64,000 nt of DNA from Erysipelotrichaceae bacterium (GCA_017550145.1 JAFZQG010000040.1:1-64000), one strand, 5' to 3'; positions 46,058 to 55,122 are shown, counted from the first letter of the stretch. Notes: generated by a model from the sequence alone, not told the origin. Numbers and translations are program-made.

Positions 46058-46072
46058 AATTATCGGAATTTC

Positions 46073-47254
46073 TTAGTTTGCAGAAACATAGACACCGTTG
46101 GTAATAACAACAGCCTTCGGAGCCTTGGAAACTTCACCATTTTCAGCCCAAGTCATATTAAGACCTGTGACACCGTCAAATGACATAGAAGTGAATTCGG
46201 CAGTCAGAGCTTCGCATAAACCGTTTGTTGCATAACCCTCTTTATAACCGATATTCTCTAAAGCCTGCTTGATAGCGTATACTACGTCGTAAGCATCAGC
46301 TGCGAACTGGTTAGGAGTCTCACCGTATTTATCCTGGTATGCTTTAACGAAATGAACAGTAGCTTCATCAGTAGCATCAGCAGCGAACGGTGTAAGCAGA
46401 TAGACACCCTCTGCTAATGAAGTATCGAAACCTTCAAGAGTCAGGATACCATCCATACCATCGACACCGAAGAATACTGGAGCATAACCCATATCGTTAG
46501 CCTGCTTTAAGATTGTTGAAGCTGGCTGATAGTAAATCGGTAAGAAAACCAGATCAGCGCCTGCATCTTTAGCAGCAGTCAGCTGAGTAGAGAAGTCTGT
46601 TGAAGAATCATCTGTGAATGCGCCTTCGTAAACAACGTTTACACCCTTGGCAGCTGCTTCAGCTTTGAATTTCTCAAAGACGCCTGCAGAATATACGTCG
46701 TCTGACTTGTAGATAACGGCAACAACCTTGTCAGCAAAGTTGGTAGCCATGTAGTCAGCAGAAGCTACACCCTGGTTAGGATCTGTGAAGCACATCTGGA
46801 AGTTACCAGGATAGTTCTTCGCATCAGTGTAAACAAGAGCTGTAGAAGAGCCTGAAGGTGTGATCGCAAAGATCTTGTCTTCATCATAGTAAGAAGCTAC
46901 TGCAGCACCTGAGCCTGAAGTAACAGTAAACATTGAAACCTGCATACCCCAGTCAAACAGTGTTGAATAAGCAGAAACAGCTTTTTCACCATCAGCTTCA
47001 TCATCTTCCATTCTGAATTCGAATTTGATCTTGGAATCTGAAGCATTGATTTCATCTACAGCGATCTGAGCCGCATTTCTTACTGCCTCACCATAAACTT
47101 TGGCATCACCGCTCAACGGACCGGAACCGCCAAGTTTTACTGTAACGGTACCGTCACCGGTTTCACCGCCACCCTCGTTGCCGCCTTTACTGCCGCATCC
47201 TGCAAGAGTCAGAACACAGAGTACGCTCAGCAATACAACTAATAATTTTTTCAT
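46073..47254 (-). CDS. livJ: Branched-chain amino-acid-binding lipoprotein LivJ
   Basis: A 393-residue periplasmic-binding-type protein. Lipobox L-A-G-C (C20 in this frame), a Gly/Glu linker, then the Leu/Ile/Val-binding fold: KLGGSGPLSGDAKVYGE near 45 and FGVDGMDGI near 250. Binds Leu/Ile/Val outside the membrane. A frame opens at 47260, but AAGGAAGGA directs to the ATG at 47254 (spacing 6). Its expression is subject to the leader at 47315-47507. Confidence 0.93.
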   Translation of the reverse strand: MKKLLVVLLSVLCVLTLAGCGSKGGNEGGGETGDGTVTVKLGGSGPLSGDAKVYGEAVRNAAQIAVDEINASDSKIKFEFRMEDDEADGEKAVSAYSTLFDWGMQVSMFTVTSGSGAAVASYYDEDKIFAITPSGSSTALVYTDAKNYPGNFQMCFTDPNQGVASADYMATNFADKVVAVIYKSDDVYSAGVFEKFKAEAAAKGVNVVYEGAFTDDSSTDFSTQLTAAKDAGADLVFLPIYYQPASTILKQANDMGYAPVFFGVDGMDGILTLEGFDTSLAEGVYLLTPFAADATDEATVHFVKAYQDKYGETPNQFAADAYDVVYAIKQALENIGYKEGYATNGLCEALTAEFTSMSFDGVTGLNMTWAENGEVSKAPKAVVITNGVYVSAN

Positions 47255-47314
47255 AAACATTCCTTCCTTTCAGTAAGTAGTTTTTTTATAGATACAGTCT
47301 GAGCTGTTTCTAAC

Positions 47315-47353
47315 AAAATAAAAGATGAGCCCATCGATAACATCAAGCTCATC
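47315..47353 (-). terminator. Attenuator terminator of the liv leader
   Basis: 7-bp outer stem GATGAGC/GCTCATC (47347-47353 with 47324-47330), an inner stem TTGAT/ATCGA, and TTTTATTTT on the minus strand. It lies between the leader peptide and livJ. Confidence 0.85.
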
Positions 47354-47449
47354 ATTCATCCAAACACAATGGCCTTCAATTATCGAAATATCAGCACGCT
47401 TGCATAATAATAATGCCACGTAAACCGCGTAGTACCAGAATATCGATAA
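47334..47449 (-). promoter_or_regulatory. Alternative pairing segments of the liv attenuator
   Basis: Three complementary copies occur on the minus strand: TTATCGA at 47443-47449 (within the Ile codons of the leader peptide), TCGATAA at 47380-47386, and TTATCGA at 47334-47340 (within the terminator arm). Segment 2 can pair with 1 or 3; pairing 2:3 would prevent the terminator. The layout equals a 1:2 / 2:3 / 3:4 attenuator. Confidence 0.78.
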
Positions 47450-47507
47450 TAACGACCAGTCTGTCTAACAAAAAGGAGCACATTTCGCTGTAACAATATC
47501 GTTTCAT
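47391..47507 (-). CDS. Branched-chain-rich leader peptide of the liv operon
   Basis: A 38-codon open frame, not in ordinary gene calls. The start has the ribosome site AAGGAG at 7 nt. Residues 12-34 hold Leu, Val and Ile in runs: LL, LVVII, ILVL, L and III; 15 of 38 residues are Leu, Val or Ile. It stops 31 nt before the terminator arm. A ribosome stalled at these codons for lack of charged tRNA would cover segment 1 and free segment 2, so read-through into livJ would rise. Ribosome-mediated attenuation of a BCAA importer is inferred from structure; there is no T-box here. Confidence 0.85.
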   Translation of the reverse strand: MKRYCYSEMCSFLLDRLVVIIDILVLRGLRGIIIMQAC

Positions 47508-47537
47508 AATGGGTCTCCTTTCTGTTTATATGGTAAT

Positions 47538-47565
47538 AGTTTAACACATGAGAAAATCATGTCAA
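47538..47565 (-). promoter_or_regulatory. Promoter of the liv leader and operon
   Basis: Perfect TTGACA (47560-47565), 16-nt spacer and TAAACT (47538-47543) on the minus strand, with the leader AAGGAG about 25 nt downstream. Confidence 0.65.
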
Positions 47566-47582
47566 CACATTTTCGTGTAAAA

Positions 47583-47613
47583 ATTTCATAAAATGTTAAA
47601 TTTTCATAAAATT
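47583..47613. repeat. Tandem TTTTCATAAAAT-type motif upstream of liv
   Basis: Two near-copies: TTTCATAAAATG (47585 onward) and AATTTTCATAAAATT (47599-47613). The second differs by one base from the CodY box AATTTTCWGAAAATT. They lie 18-50 nt upstream of the liv -35, an activator or repressor position. A related TTTTCATGAAAT lies upstream of the opp operon at 60826-60837. Confidence 0.5.
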
Positions 47614-47637
47614 ATGTAAATATTTTCATTTCATTTG

Positions 47638-47646
47638 TGATAGAAT
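47638..47646 (+). promoter_or_regulatory. Extended -10 of asnA, predicted leaderless
   Basis: TGATAGAAT on the plus strand; it ends 6 nt before the asnA ATG and no Shine-Dalgarno follows. Confidence 0.65.
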
Positions 47647-47652
47647 AGACCC

Positions 47653-48657
47653 ATGAGTATAAAACTGCCTGAAGGATATAAGTCCTCGCTTGATCTGTAT
47701 GACACCCAGTCATCGATCAGATTCATTAAATCAACCTTTGAAGATAAGCTAATTAAAGCCCTGCATCTGAAAAGAGTCAGTGCTCCTTTGTTTGTCGAAA
47801 AAAGTACCGGACTCAATGATGATCTGGACGGAAAAGCTGAAGCCGTAAACTTTGTAGCACCTAACATAAACAAGGAATGTGTCATCGTTCATTCATTGGC
47901 CAAATGGAAAAGAATGGCTCTCTATAACTATTCTTTCTATGAAGGCAATGGTCTTTACACCGATATGAATGCCATCAGAAAGGATGAAAAACTCGATAAT
48001 CTTCATTCCATCTATGTTGACCAGTGGGACTGGGAAAAAGTGATCAGTAAAGATCAGCGCAATCTTGATTACTTGTACGATACCGTTACCAGGATCCATG
48101 AATGTATTCTGGAAACTCTTGAAGAATTAAAAATCAAGCACCCTTCCATCACTACAAAATTGCCTGAAAAATTGCATTTCTTCTCTTCCGAAGAACTGAT
48201 CAAGATGTATCCGGGCAAGGATGCCAAAGAAAGAGAAAGACTCTTATGCAAGGAATACGGTGCAGTCTTTATTACTGGAATCGGACATGTGTTATCTGAT
48301 GGTCAACCGCACGATGATAGAGCGGCAGACTATGATGACTGGAATTTAAACGGTGACTTGCTCTACTACAACGAACTTCTTGACTGTGCCTTTGAAGTAT
48401 CATCCATGGGTATCAGAGTCGATGAAAACTCCTTAAAGGAACAGCTTAAAATCAAGAACGAAGAATACAAAGAAAAATATCCGTACCACCAGATGATCCT
48501 AAACAAGGAACTACCTTATACGATCGGCGGCGGAATCGGTGAAAGCAGACTGTGTATGCTATTAATGAATAAAGCCCATATCGGTGAAGTTCAATCTTCG
48601 ATCTGGGATGATGAAACGCTTGAATACTGCAAGGAAAGAGGCGTAATCATACTATAG
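47653..48657 (+). CDS. asnA: Ammonia-dependent asparagine synthetase AsnA
   Basis: Makes asparagine from aspartate, ammonia and ATP. A 334-residue class II aminoacyl-tRNA-synthetase-like enzyme with VDQWDWEKV near 118, the WNLNGDLL/DCAFEVSSMGIRV active-site region near 240 and the GGGIGESR motif near 295. It is a single gene, divergent from the liv operon. The ATG has no ribosome site and is 6 nt after TAGAAT. Confidence 0.95.
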   Translation: MSIKLPEGYKSSLDLYDTQSSIRFIKSTFEDKLIKALHLKRVSAPLFVEKSTGLNDDLDGKAEAVNFVAPNINKECVIVHSLAKWKRMALYNYSFYEGNGLYTDMNAIRKDEKLDNLHSIYVDQWDWEKVISKDQRNLDYLYDTVTRIHECILETLEELKIKHPSITTKLPEKLHFFSSEELIKMYPGKDAKERERLLCKEYGAVFITGIGHVLSDGQPHDDRAADYDDWNLNGDLLYYNELLDCAFEVSSMGIRVDENSLKEQLKIKNEEYKEKYPYHQMILNKELPYTIGGGIGESRLCMLLMNKAHIGEVQSSIWDDETLEYCKERGVIIL

Positions 48658-48686
48658 AAAAACGGGATTCATTCAATCCCGTTTTC
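48658..48686. terminator. Bidirectional terminator of asnA and citrate synthase
   Basis: 11-bp stem AAAACGGGATT/AATCCCGTTTT (48659-48669 with 48675-48685), 5-nt loop, T-runs on both strands. Confidence 0.85.
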
Positions 48687-50028
48687 ATTTGACCATATCG
48701 ATATATTTGTATGCCGGTCTGATAATCCGCTTGGAGAATTCCATTTCTTCCATCCGGTGTGCACACCAGCCGCTTACACGGCTGATCGCAAAGATCGGTG
48801 TAAACAGATGCTCATCTATACCTAAGATCCTGTAGACAAGACCGGAAATCAGATCCACATTGGCGCAGACTTTCTTTTCACTAGATTTGTTTTCCGCAAA
48901 AACTTCCGGAGCCAGTTTTTCGATCTGACATAACATATCATATTCTCTGTCGAAGCCTTTCTGATAAGCCAGGTCTTTACAGTATTTCTTCAAGATCTGA
49001 GCTCGCGGATCGGACTTTGTATAGACTGCATGTCCGATACCATAAATCAGTCCACTGCCATCCCCTGCTTCTCTATTGAGAATCTTCTTAAGATAAGCTT
49101 TCACTTCTTCATCATCATGAATATCCTTTACGTTAGCCAGTATTTCATCAAGCTGTTCCATGACCTTCAGATTCGCGCCGCCGTGTTTCGGCCCTTTAAG
49201 TGCTCCTATAGCACCGGAAATGGCTGAATAGGTATCTGTACCTGTCGAAGAAATTACTCTATCGGTAAAGGTCGAGTTATTACCTCCGCCATGATCCGCA
49301 TGAACCATCAGACACAGATCCAGCAGTTTAGCTTCTTCATGAGTATAATTCTGATCCGGACGGTAGATGTCCAGAATATGTTCTGCTGTTCTTAAACCCT
49401 GACGGGGATAATGGAAATACAGTGACTGATGCATAAAAGTATGCCTGAGTGACTGATAGGCATAGATCATCATCGTCGGCATCTGTGCGATCAGGTTGAT
49501 CGACTGAATCATGACGTTCTCCAGAGATGTATCTTCAGCCTTATCATCATAGGAATACATAGCCAGTACGGAACGGGCCATCTTATTCATGATATTAGGC
49601 GATGGTGCATTCATGATCATCGTTTCCGCAAAACCGTCAGGCAGTTCTCTGTGTTCTTCCAGCATACGGCAGAATTTATCGATCTGTTCCTCTGTCGGCA
49701 TCTTGCCGAACAGTAAAAGCCAGGCTGTCTCTTCAAACATGAATTTGTCATTATTGACCGCTTCATTTACCAGATCCTGCAGATCGATCCCGCGGTAGAT
49801 CAGTTTGCCATCCATAGGAATGATCTCATCGCCGTTTTTTTCATAACCAATGACATCACAGATACTGGTTAAACCGGCCAGAACACCTGTGCCGTCGGGA
49901 TTTCTTAAGCCTCTTTTAACACCGTATTTTTCTGACAGTTCAGCATCGATATAGTTATTCTTTCTGTATTCGCTGCATAAAAGCGAGAGTTCCTCTTCGC
50001 TTAATTTCTGCACATCAGGATAAATCAT
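48685..50028 (-). CDS. gltA: Citrate synthase
   Basis: A 447-residue enzyme that condenses oxaloacetate and acetyl-CoA. The catalytic His region HADHGGGNNST is near 244 and GIGHAVYTKSDPRA near 325 holds the second histidine and the base. The N-terminal extension (about 1-40) is longer than in classical forms, as in other Firmicutes. Its ATG overlaps the aconitase stop by one base; it is the last gene of the icd-acn-gltA unit. Confidence 0.93.
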   Translation of the reverse strand: MIYPDVQKLSEEELSLLCSEYRKNNYIDAELSEKYGVKRGLRNPDGTGVLAGLTSICDVIGYEKNGDEIIPMDGKLIYRGIDLQDLVNEAVNNDKFMFEETAWLLLFGKMPTEEQIDKFCRMLEEHRELPDGFAETMIMNAPSPNIMNKMARSVLAMYSYDDKAEDTSLENVMIQSINLIAQMPTMMIYAYQSLRHTFMHQSLYFHYPRQGLRTAEHILDIYRPDQNYTHEEAKLLDLCLMVHADHGGGNNSTFTDRVISSTGTDTYSAISGAIGALKGPKHGGANLKVMEQLDEILANVKDIHDDEEVKAYLKKILNREAGDGSGLIYGIGHAVYTKSDPRAQILKKYCKDLAYQKGFDREYDMLCQIEKLAPEVFAENKSSEKKVCANVDLISGLVYRILGIDEHLFTPIFAISRVSGWCAHRMEEMEFSKRIIRPAYKYIDMVK

Positions 50029-52238
50029 TACCTATCCCCTTTCTCATCTTTGTAGTAATTGATCAGACAGCCGCTCAACAGAATGGCCTTTTCTTCCAAA
50101 CTGAGATAACCAAGCTCCATATCCAGAGGTTTAAAATCATCCTCTTCAAGCAGATAAGCTTCTACTTTGCTGTCATTTATGATCGCGTCTCTGATATTTC
50201 TTATCAGGATCCAGTTTCCTTCTTTATAATCTTCACTGTCTTTCACAACAAACGGCAGAATGCCCCAGTTGATGCAGTTAGAACGGTAACGTTTAGTGGC
50301 ATATTCTTTCGCAAAATTCGCTACTGCGCCTAATACTCTCTGGCAGGATGCCGCCTGTTCTCTGGCAGACCCGTCACCCGGTTTATTCGCATAGACAGCC
50401 GATCCGATCGTATAGTTATCACTTATCATTTTCTTATTCTTTAGAGCATTAATGAATTCGGGTTCATTTTCATTAAGCTTATATACTTCCCTGGCTTTCC
50501 TTACATAATCAGGATCACGACGGGAAAGCGTATATTCGGCCAGCCGCAAAGGATTGGATCTGTAACTTGATGTTTCACCCGAAGGAATAAGCTCATCGGT
50601 AGTTGTGACAGGATCGTCAATATGCGTTACTACCTTGATCAGAACGTCATCACTAAGTCTTCTGATAGATGGCCAGTCTTTAATATTCGGCCCGAATCTT
50701 AATTCGTAGTCCTTTTCGGCTTTACCGTAACCGTTATATACCCGGTTTTCATAAATCGTTGAATTGAAAGAAGCCGTATCAGTCTTTAATTCGATATCAA
50801 GATCACTGGCAGCCGTTAAGATACCGCCATTGGCAGCTGTTGCGGCAATCGATCTGGCATCCATAAGGGCCACCATGGCCAGCTGTCCCTCGTTCGGTTT
50901 GGAACCTTCACGGTTCGGGAAGTTTCTGGTCGTATGACGGATCGAAAGTTCGTTATTCGCCGGAACATCACCTGCTCCAAAACACGGACCGCAGAATGCT
51001 TCACGGTAAACTGCACCGCTTTCCAATAGATCATTCACAACACCCTTCTTTATCAGTTCCAGACTTACAGGTAAAGAATCCGGATATACAGATAATCTGA
51101 ATGATCCGTTTCCGATATTTCTGCCTTTTAATATCTGTGCAGCAGCGCAGATGTTTTCATAGATGCCGCCTGAGCATCCCGCAATAATCGCCTGATCGAC
51201 ATGGATATTGCCGCCCTTATCGATCTTGGATAGAAGATCCATTTTCTCAGAACCTTTCAGCTGTGAATTAGCTCTATCCTGTGCTTCTTTCAGATAACGG
51301 TAAGAATCTTTCTTTAATTCATTGATGCTTACGGCATAGCTTGGATGCATAGGTAAAGCGATCATACATTCGATCTCGCTTAAATCGATATCGATATAAC
51401 GGTCATAGTATGCGCCTTCTTCGATATTCAGTTTCTTATAATCGTTTTCCCGTTTATGGATCCTGTAATACTCCTCAGTTTTTTCATCTGTTTCCCAGAT
51501 ACTGCTGAAACAGGTAGTTTCTGTTGTCATGACATCGATTCCGTTACGGAAATCCTGTGAAAGATTGTTTATACCCGGACCCGCAAATTCAAGAACACGG
51601 TTTTTCACAAAACCTGATTCATAGACATTTCTGACCAGTTCCAGAGCTACGTCATGAGGTCCAACACCATTTTTAACTTCACCATGAAGATAGACCAGAA
51701 CAACTTCCGGATACTTCACGTCATAAGTCTTGCCGACGAGCTGCTTAGCCAGTTCGCCACCGCCTTCGCCGATGCCCATCGTTCCCAAAGCGCCGTAACG
51801 GGTATGGGAATCCGAACCGAGGATCATTCTGCCGCAACCTGTCATCATCTCACGGTTATAACTGTGAATTACCGCATAATTGGCCGGTACATAGATACCG
51901 CCGTATTTATGGGCAGCAGATAACGCAAAACGGTGATCATCTTCGTTTATCGTTCCTCCTACCGCACATAAAGAGTTATGACAGTTTGTCAGAACATATG
52001 GCATTCTGAATTCTTCGATACCGCTGGCTCTGGCTGTCTGAATGATACTGACGTAGGTTATGTCATGAGAAGTGAGCGAATCAAAAGTTATATGCATGAT
52101 CTCATCACTTTTATGATTGTCGTGGGAATCCATGATCTTAAAAGCCATGGTCTTACGATAACCGGACTCTTTATCTGATATTTCACAGAAACATGGTTTT
52201 CCGTCTCTGATTACTACGGGAGTATCAAACAGTTTCAT
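50028..52238 (-). CDS. Aconitate hydratase
   Basis: A 736-residue [4Fe-4S] aconitase that isomerises citrate to isocitrate. Cluster cysteines: C355 in AGCSGG and the C-G-P-C pair near 424. The VLTNCHNSLCAVGGTINEDDH segment near residue 95 is the typical N-terminal mark of the clostridial-type aconitases. It follows the icd gene (overlapping frames by 14 nt) and precedes citrate synthase. Confidence 0.9.
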   Translation of the reverse strand: MKLFDTPVVIRDGKPCFCEISDKESGYRKTMAFKIMDSHDNHKSDEIMHITFDSLTSHDITYVSIIQTARASGIEEFRMPYVLTNCHNSLCAVGGTINEDDHRFALSAAHKYGGIYVPANYAVIHSYNREMMTGCGRMILGSDSHTRYGALGTMGIGEGGGELAKQLVGKTYDVKYPEVVLVYLHGEVKNGVGPHDVALELVRNVYESGFVKNRVLEFAGPGINNLSQDFRNGIDVMTTETTCFSSIWETDEKTEEYYRIHKRENDYKKLNIEEGAYYDRYIDIDLSEIECMIALPMHPSYAVSINELKKDSYRYLKEAQDRANSQLKGSEKMDLLSKIDKGGNIHVDQAIIAGCSGGIYENICAAAQILKGRNIGNGSFRLSVYPDSLPVSLELIKKGVVNDLLESGAVYREAFCGPCFGAGDVPANNELSIRHTTRNFPNREGSKPNEGQLAMVALMDARSIAATAANGGILTAASDLDIELKTDTASFNSTIYENRVYNGYGKAEKDYELRFGPNIKDWPSIRRLSDDVLIKVVTHIDDPVTTTDELIPSGETSSYRSNPLRLAEYTLSRRDPDYVRKAREVYKLNENEPEFINALKNKKMISDNYTIGSAVYANKPGDGSAREQAASCQRVLGAVANFAKEYATKRYRSNCINWGILPFVVKDSEDYKEGNWILIRNIRDAIINDSKVEAYLLEEDDFKPLDMELGYLSLEEKAILLSGCLINYYKDEKGDR

Positions 52239-53232
52239 TGGATATCCTTTCCATCAGAACTCTGGTATATTCATCAGTTGAAGAAGAGCCGCCCATATCG
52301 GCAGTTGCGTACTTTCCTTCAGCTATAATATCGTTAATTGTTTTCTTAAGTATATCGGCTTTATCTTCCATACCGTTATCGTTCAGTAACATCGCAAAAG
52401 CCAGCAGTATGGCTGTCGGATTGGCTTTATTCTGACCGGCTATATCCGGTGCAGAACCATGTACGGCTTCATAGATCCTGACTTCATCACCGATATTGGC
52501 ACTAGGCGCAAAGCCCAAACCGCCTACTAAGCCGGCACAAAGATCGGAAATGATATCGCCATAAAGATTCGGCGCAACCAATACATCAAAAACCGTCGGA
52601 TCAGTTACCAGTTTCATACATAAAGCATCAATGATCACATCATTGCTTTCGATATCAGGATATTCTTCTTTGATCTTATTGAATTCATCCAGGAAAAGAC
52701 CATCGGTCATTTTCATGATGTTGGCTTTATGAACACAGGTAACTTTCTTACGATTATTTTTACAGGCATACTCAAAGGCATAGCGGATAATCCTGTCGCT
52801 GGCATCACGGCTGATTATTTTGACCCCATGAGCTGTATTCTCGTCGTACATATATTCGACACCTTTATAGAGATCTTCACTGTTTTCTCTGATCACGATC
52901 AGATCGACATTTTTGTATCTGCCTTTTAAACCTTTCATATTGGAAACAGGTCTGATATTGGCATAGGTATTGAAACGCTGTCTGAGATAGACGTTAATAC
53001 TTCTGAAGCCTTTTCCGATCGGCGTGGCAGTCGGTCCTTTTAATGCGACTTTTACTTCTTCGATCTTATCGAGCAGACCATCCTGCATAAGCTTACCGCT
53101 TTTCTCAAAGTATTCGGCTCCGGCTTCGTATTCCATCCATTCAATATCACACTTCAAAACTTCCGCAACTTTTTTAACGCTATCTGCGATCTCTTTTCCT
53201 ATTCCGTCTCCGGGTATCAGTACAACTCTCAT
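52225..53232 (-). CDS. icd: Isocitrate dehydrogenase (isocitrate/isopropylmalate family)
   Basis: A 335-residue decarboxylating dehydrogenase. The N-terminal GDGIGKEI, the NSEDLYKGVE substrate segment near 119 and the HGSAPDIAGQNKANPTA segment near 270 are seen. Context favours isocitrate over isopropylmalate, and the short form is usually NAD- or NADP-dependent; the cofactor is not fixed here. The frame opens at 53295, but AAAGGTG directs to ATG 53232. It is first in the icd-acn-gltA unit, which supplies 2-oxoglutarate for glutamate. Confidence 0.9.
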   Translation of the reverse strand: MRVVLIPGDGIGKEIADSVKKVAEVLKCDIEWMEYEAGAEYFEKSGKLMQDGLLDKIEEVKVALKGPTATPIGKGFRSINVYLRQRFNTYANIRPVSNMKGLKGRYKNVDLIVIRENSEDLYKGVEYMYDENTAHGVKIISRDASDRIIRYAFEYACKNNRKKVTCVHKANIMKMTDGLFLDEFNKIKEEYPDIESNDVIIDALCMKLVTDPTVFDVLVAPNLYGDIISDLCAGLVGGLGFAPSANIGDEVRIYEAVHGSAPDIAGQNKANPTAILLAFAMLLNDNGMEDKADILKKTINDIIAEGKYATADMGGSSSTDEYTRVLMERISNETV

Positions 53233-53251
53233 CTTTTTCACCTTTTCTACT

Positions 53252-53279
53252 ATTATAGTCATTATTGCAATAATGTCAT
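53252..53279 (-). promoter_or_regulatory. Promoter of icd-acn-gltA with a palindrome in the spacer
   Basis: ATGACA (53274-53279), 16-nt spacer, perfect TATAAT (53252-53257) on the minus strand. The 14-bp palindrome ATTATTGCAATAAT at 53261-53274 fills the spacer between the two hexamers, so a repressor bound there would exclude RNA polymerase. Confidence 0.65.
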
Positions 53280-53280
53280 A

Positions 53281-53304
53281 TAAAAACTGCCTCATAGAGG
53301 CAGT
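53281..53304 (-). terminator. Terminator of the VanZ-like gene 53335
   Basis: 8-bp stem ACTGCCTC/GAGGCAGT (53286-53293 with 53297-53304) and U5 on the minus strand. Confidence 0.8.
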
Positions 53305-53334
53305 CCTGTTATAAGCATTATCTACAAATAATAT

Positions 53335-53727
53335 TTATGCTGTGGTTTTGGATTTTAACGCATTCCAGATGATATAACCGATCAGATAGATACCAAAGAA
53401 CACAAAGAATCCCAGTAATCCTGATGCAATATCATAGAAATCCATATCGCCTGTTCCGGTATATGCCTGACCGATCTCGATCGCAAAACTGACGACGACA
53501 ACGATCGTAAAGACATAGAGGAACGTGATCAGCAGTTCCGCATGATGTTTAGCCAGCCATCTGAAGATCGGCTGAATAACTACCAGCATCGCAAATCCGA
53601 ACATACCGATGATCAGAAAGTGCAGCTGCTTGTCTGTAAGGTCTAAACCGTGGTTGTCGTTTATGGATAAAAACTTCGCATGAAGCTTGGTGATAATGCT
53701 GATAAACAGATAAATAAGTCTACTCAT
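53335..53727 (-). CDS. VanZ-like small membrane protein
   Basis: A 130-residue protein with about three hydrophobic segments. The KQLHFLIIGMFGF segment (near 33), EIGQAYTGTGDMDFYDIASG (near 84) are the VanZ-like marks in Firmicutes. No partner. It ends with its own terminator, so it is a single gene. Confidence 0.7.
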   Translation of the reverse strand: MSRLIYLFISIITKLHAKFLSINDNHGLDLTDKQLHFLIIGMFGFAMLVVIQPIFRWLAKHHAELLITFLYVFTIVVVVSFAIEIGQAYTGTGDMDFYDIASGLLGFFVFFGIYLIGYIIWNALKSKTTA

Positions 53728-53802
53728 ATCTTGAGCCCTCCTTTACCAATACTACCTATCATAAACCACGTTTCCGTAAATGTAAAACATTTTCATATGT
53801 TC

Positions 53803-53808
53803 TATAAT
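53803..53808 (+). promoter_or_regulatory. -10 element of the DUF3899 gene, leaderless
   Basis: Perfect TATAAT, then 6 nt, then ATG. No Shine-Dalgarno. Confidence 0.65.
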
Positions 53809-53814
53809 TAACGT

Positions 53815-54165
53815 ATGAACATTAAAAACTTCAATTTCCGGATCTTTATCACCAACCTGATCGTTGATCTTTTATATCCAATTCTGAAGGCTGTCAGCAG
53901 TAAAAACTCGCTTTTGGCTTTTTCCGATGCCTGCTTTATTATTGCGATGATCATGGCCTTGATCGGTATCGCTTATGCCCTTTATCTGCATGGTGATTTT
54001 GATATTACGGGTTATATCGCGAGCCGTTCTTTAAATAAAGAGAAAAAGGATTTTGATGTCTATATGAAAGATCAGAAAATAAAAAGAAAGGACAGTTTCA
54101 ACTATCCTTTGCTTTGTGCGATAATTCTTTTTCTTTTATCCTATCTTTCCGCTTTATTTGTTTAA
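53815..54165 (+). CDS. DUF3899-type membrane protein
   Basis: A 116-residue protein with two or three hydrophobic segments and the pattern [16 protein letters not shown] then a charged cytoplasmic loop [18 protein letters not shown], then a C-terminal helix, as in DUF3899 proteins. Function unknown. The start has no ribosome site and is 6 nt after TATAAT. Its 3' end overlaps the convergent oppF by 12 nt. Confidence 0.65.
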   Translation: MNIKNFNFRIFITNLIVDLLYPILKAVSSKNSLLAFSDACFIIAMIMALIGIAYALYLHGDFDITGYIASRSLNKEKKDFDVYMKDQKIKRKDSFNYPLLCAIILFLLSYLSALFV

Positions 54166-55122
54166 AGCTTCAGCTCTTTCCATTTCCTGGAGTTTAGCTT
54201 CGTACTCTTTCATTTCACGGTCATTGGCGAAAACCAGATGGTTTTCTCTGATCGGCTGCAGAATAGGCTTTTCACCTGAGTGATCTCTCTTAGACTCGTC
54301 GTATACGACGTGTTTTTTAGGTTTTTCGATCTGTGGGTCAGGCATCGGTACAGCACTTAACAGTGAAATAGTATACGGATGCAGAGGATGTTTGAACAGT
54401 TCTTCGGTTTCCGCAATCTCAACGATTCTTCCTAAATGGATAACCGCGATTCTATCTGATATGAATCTGACAACCGAAAGATCATGGGCAATAAACAGAT
54501 AGGTTAAGCCCTTTTCATCTTTCAGCTTGTTCATGAGGTTAAGAACCTGGGCACGGATGGAAACATCCAGTGCGGAAATCGGTTCATCCGCAACGATCAG
54601 TTCCGGTTCCATGATCATGGCTCTGGCGATACCGACACGCTGTCTTTGTCCACCGGAGAATTCATGAGGATAACGGGACTTATGTTCAGGAAGCAGACCG
54701 ACATCTTCAAGCGCTCTGTCAACCTTGGCAATACGGTCTTCCTCGTCTTTATAAAGATGGAAGTTGTATAAACCTTCGGATACACAGTATTCGATATTGG
54801 CTCTTTCGTTAAGCGAAGCAGCCGGATCCTGGAAGATCATCTGAATGGATCTGATGACTTCCTTATCATCTTCTTTGGAGATCTTGCCGGAAATCTTCTT
54901 TCCTTTAAAGTAAATCTCTCCTTTTGAAAGTTCATTGATTCTCATGATGGCACGGCCGATCGTGGTCTTGCCGGAACCTGATTCACCAACCAGGGCGAAA
55001 GTCTCTCCGCGGTAGATATCGAAATTCGCATTTTTAACCGCTCTGAAAGGCTTTTTGCCGCCCTTATCGAAAGATACATCTACGCCTCTTACGGAAAGCA
55101 GAACTTCTTTATTGTTCGACAT
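54154..55122 (-). CDS. oppF: Oligopeptide ABC importer ATPase OppF
   Basis: A 322-residue ABC ATPase with an OppF-type C-terminal oligopeptide-binding extension. Walker [10 protein letters not shown] near 47, signature SGGQRQR near 160, Walker [17 protein letters not shown] start at 55131 is possible but AGGGAGG 8 nt before the ATG at 55122 fixes the start. Confidence 0.93.
   Translation of the reverse strand: MSNNKEVLLSVRGVDVSFDKGGKKPFRAVKNANFDIYRGETFALVGESGSGKTTIGRAIMRINELSKGEIYFKGKKISGKISKEDDKEVIRSIQMIFQDPAASLNERANIEYCVSEGLYNFHLYKDEEDRIAKVDRALEDVGLLPEHKSRYPHEFSGGQRQRVGIARAMIMEPELIVADEPISALDVSIRAQVLNLMNKLKDEKGLTYLFIAHDLSVVRFISDRIAVIHLGRIVEIAETEELFKHPLHPYTISLLSAVPMPDPQIEKPKKHVVYDESKRDHSGEKPILQPIRENHLVFANDREMKEYEAKLQEMERAEALNK

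Noticed and set aside
47599-47613. A definite CodY box
   Set aside because: It differs by one base and lies far from the -35; no codY is visible in the window, so it was reported only as a motif.
47631-47885. Minus-strand open frame over the asnA 5' end
   Set aside because: It is the antisense of asnA codons, with no ribosome site or recognisable protein.
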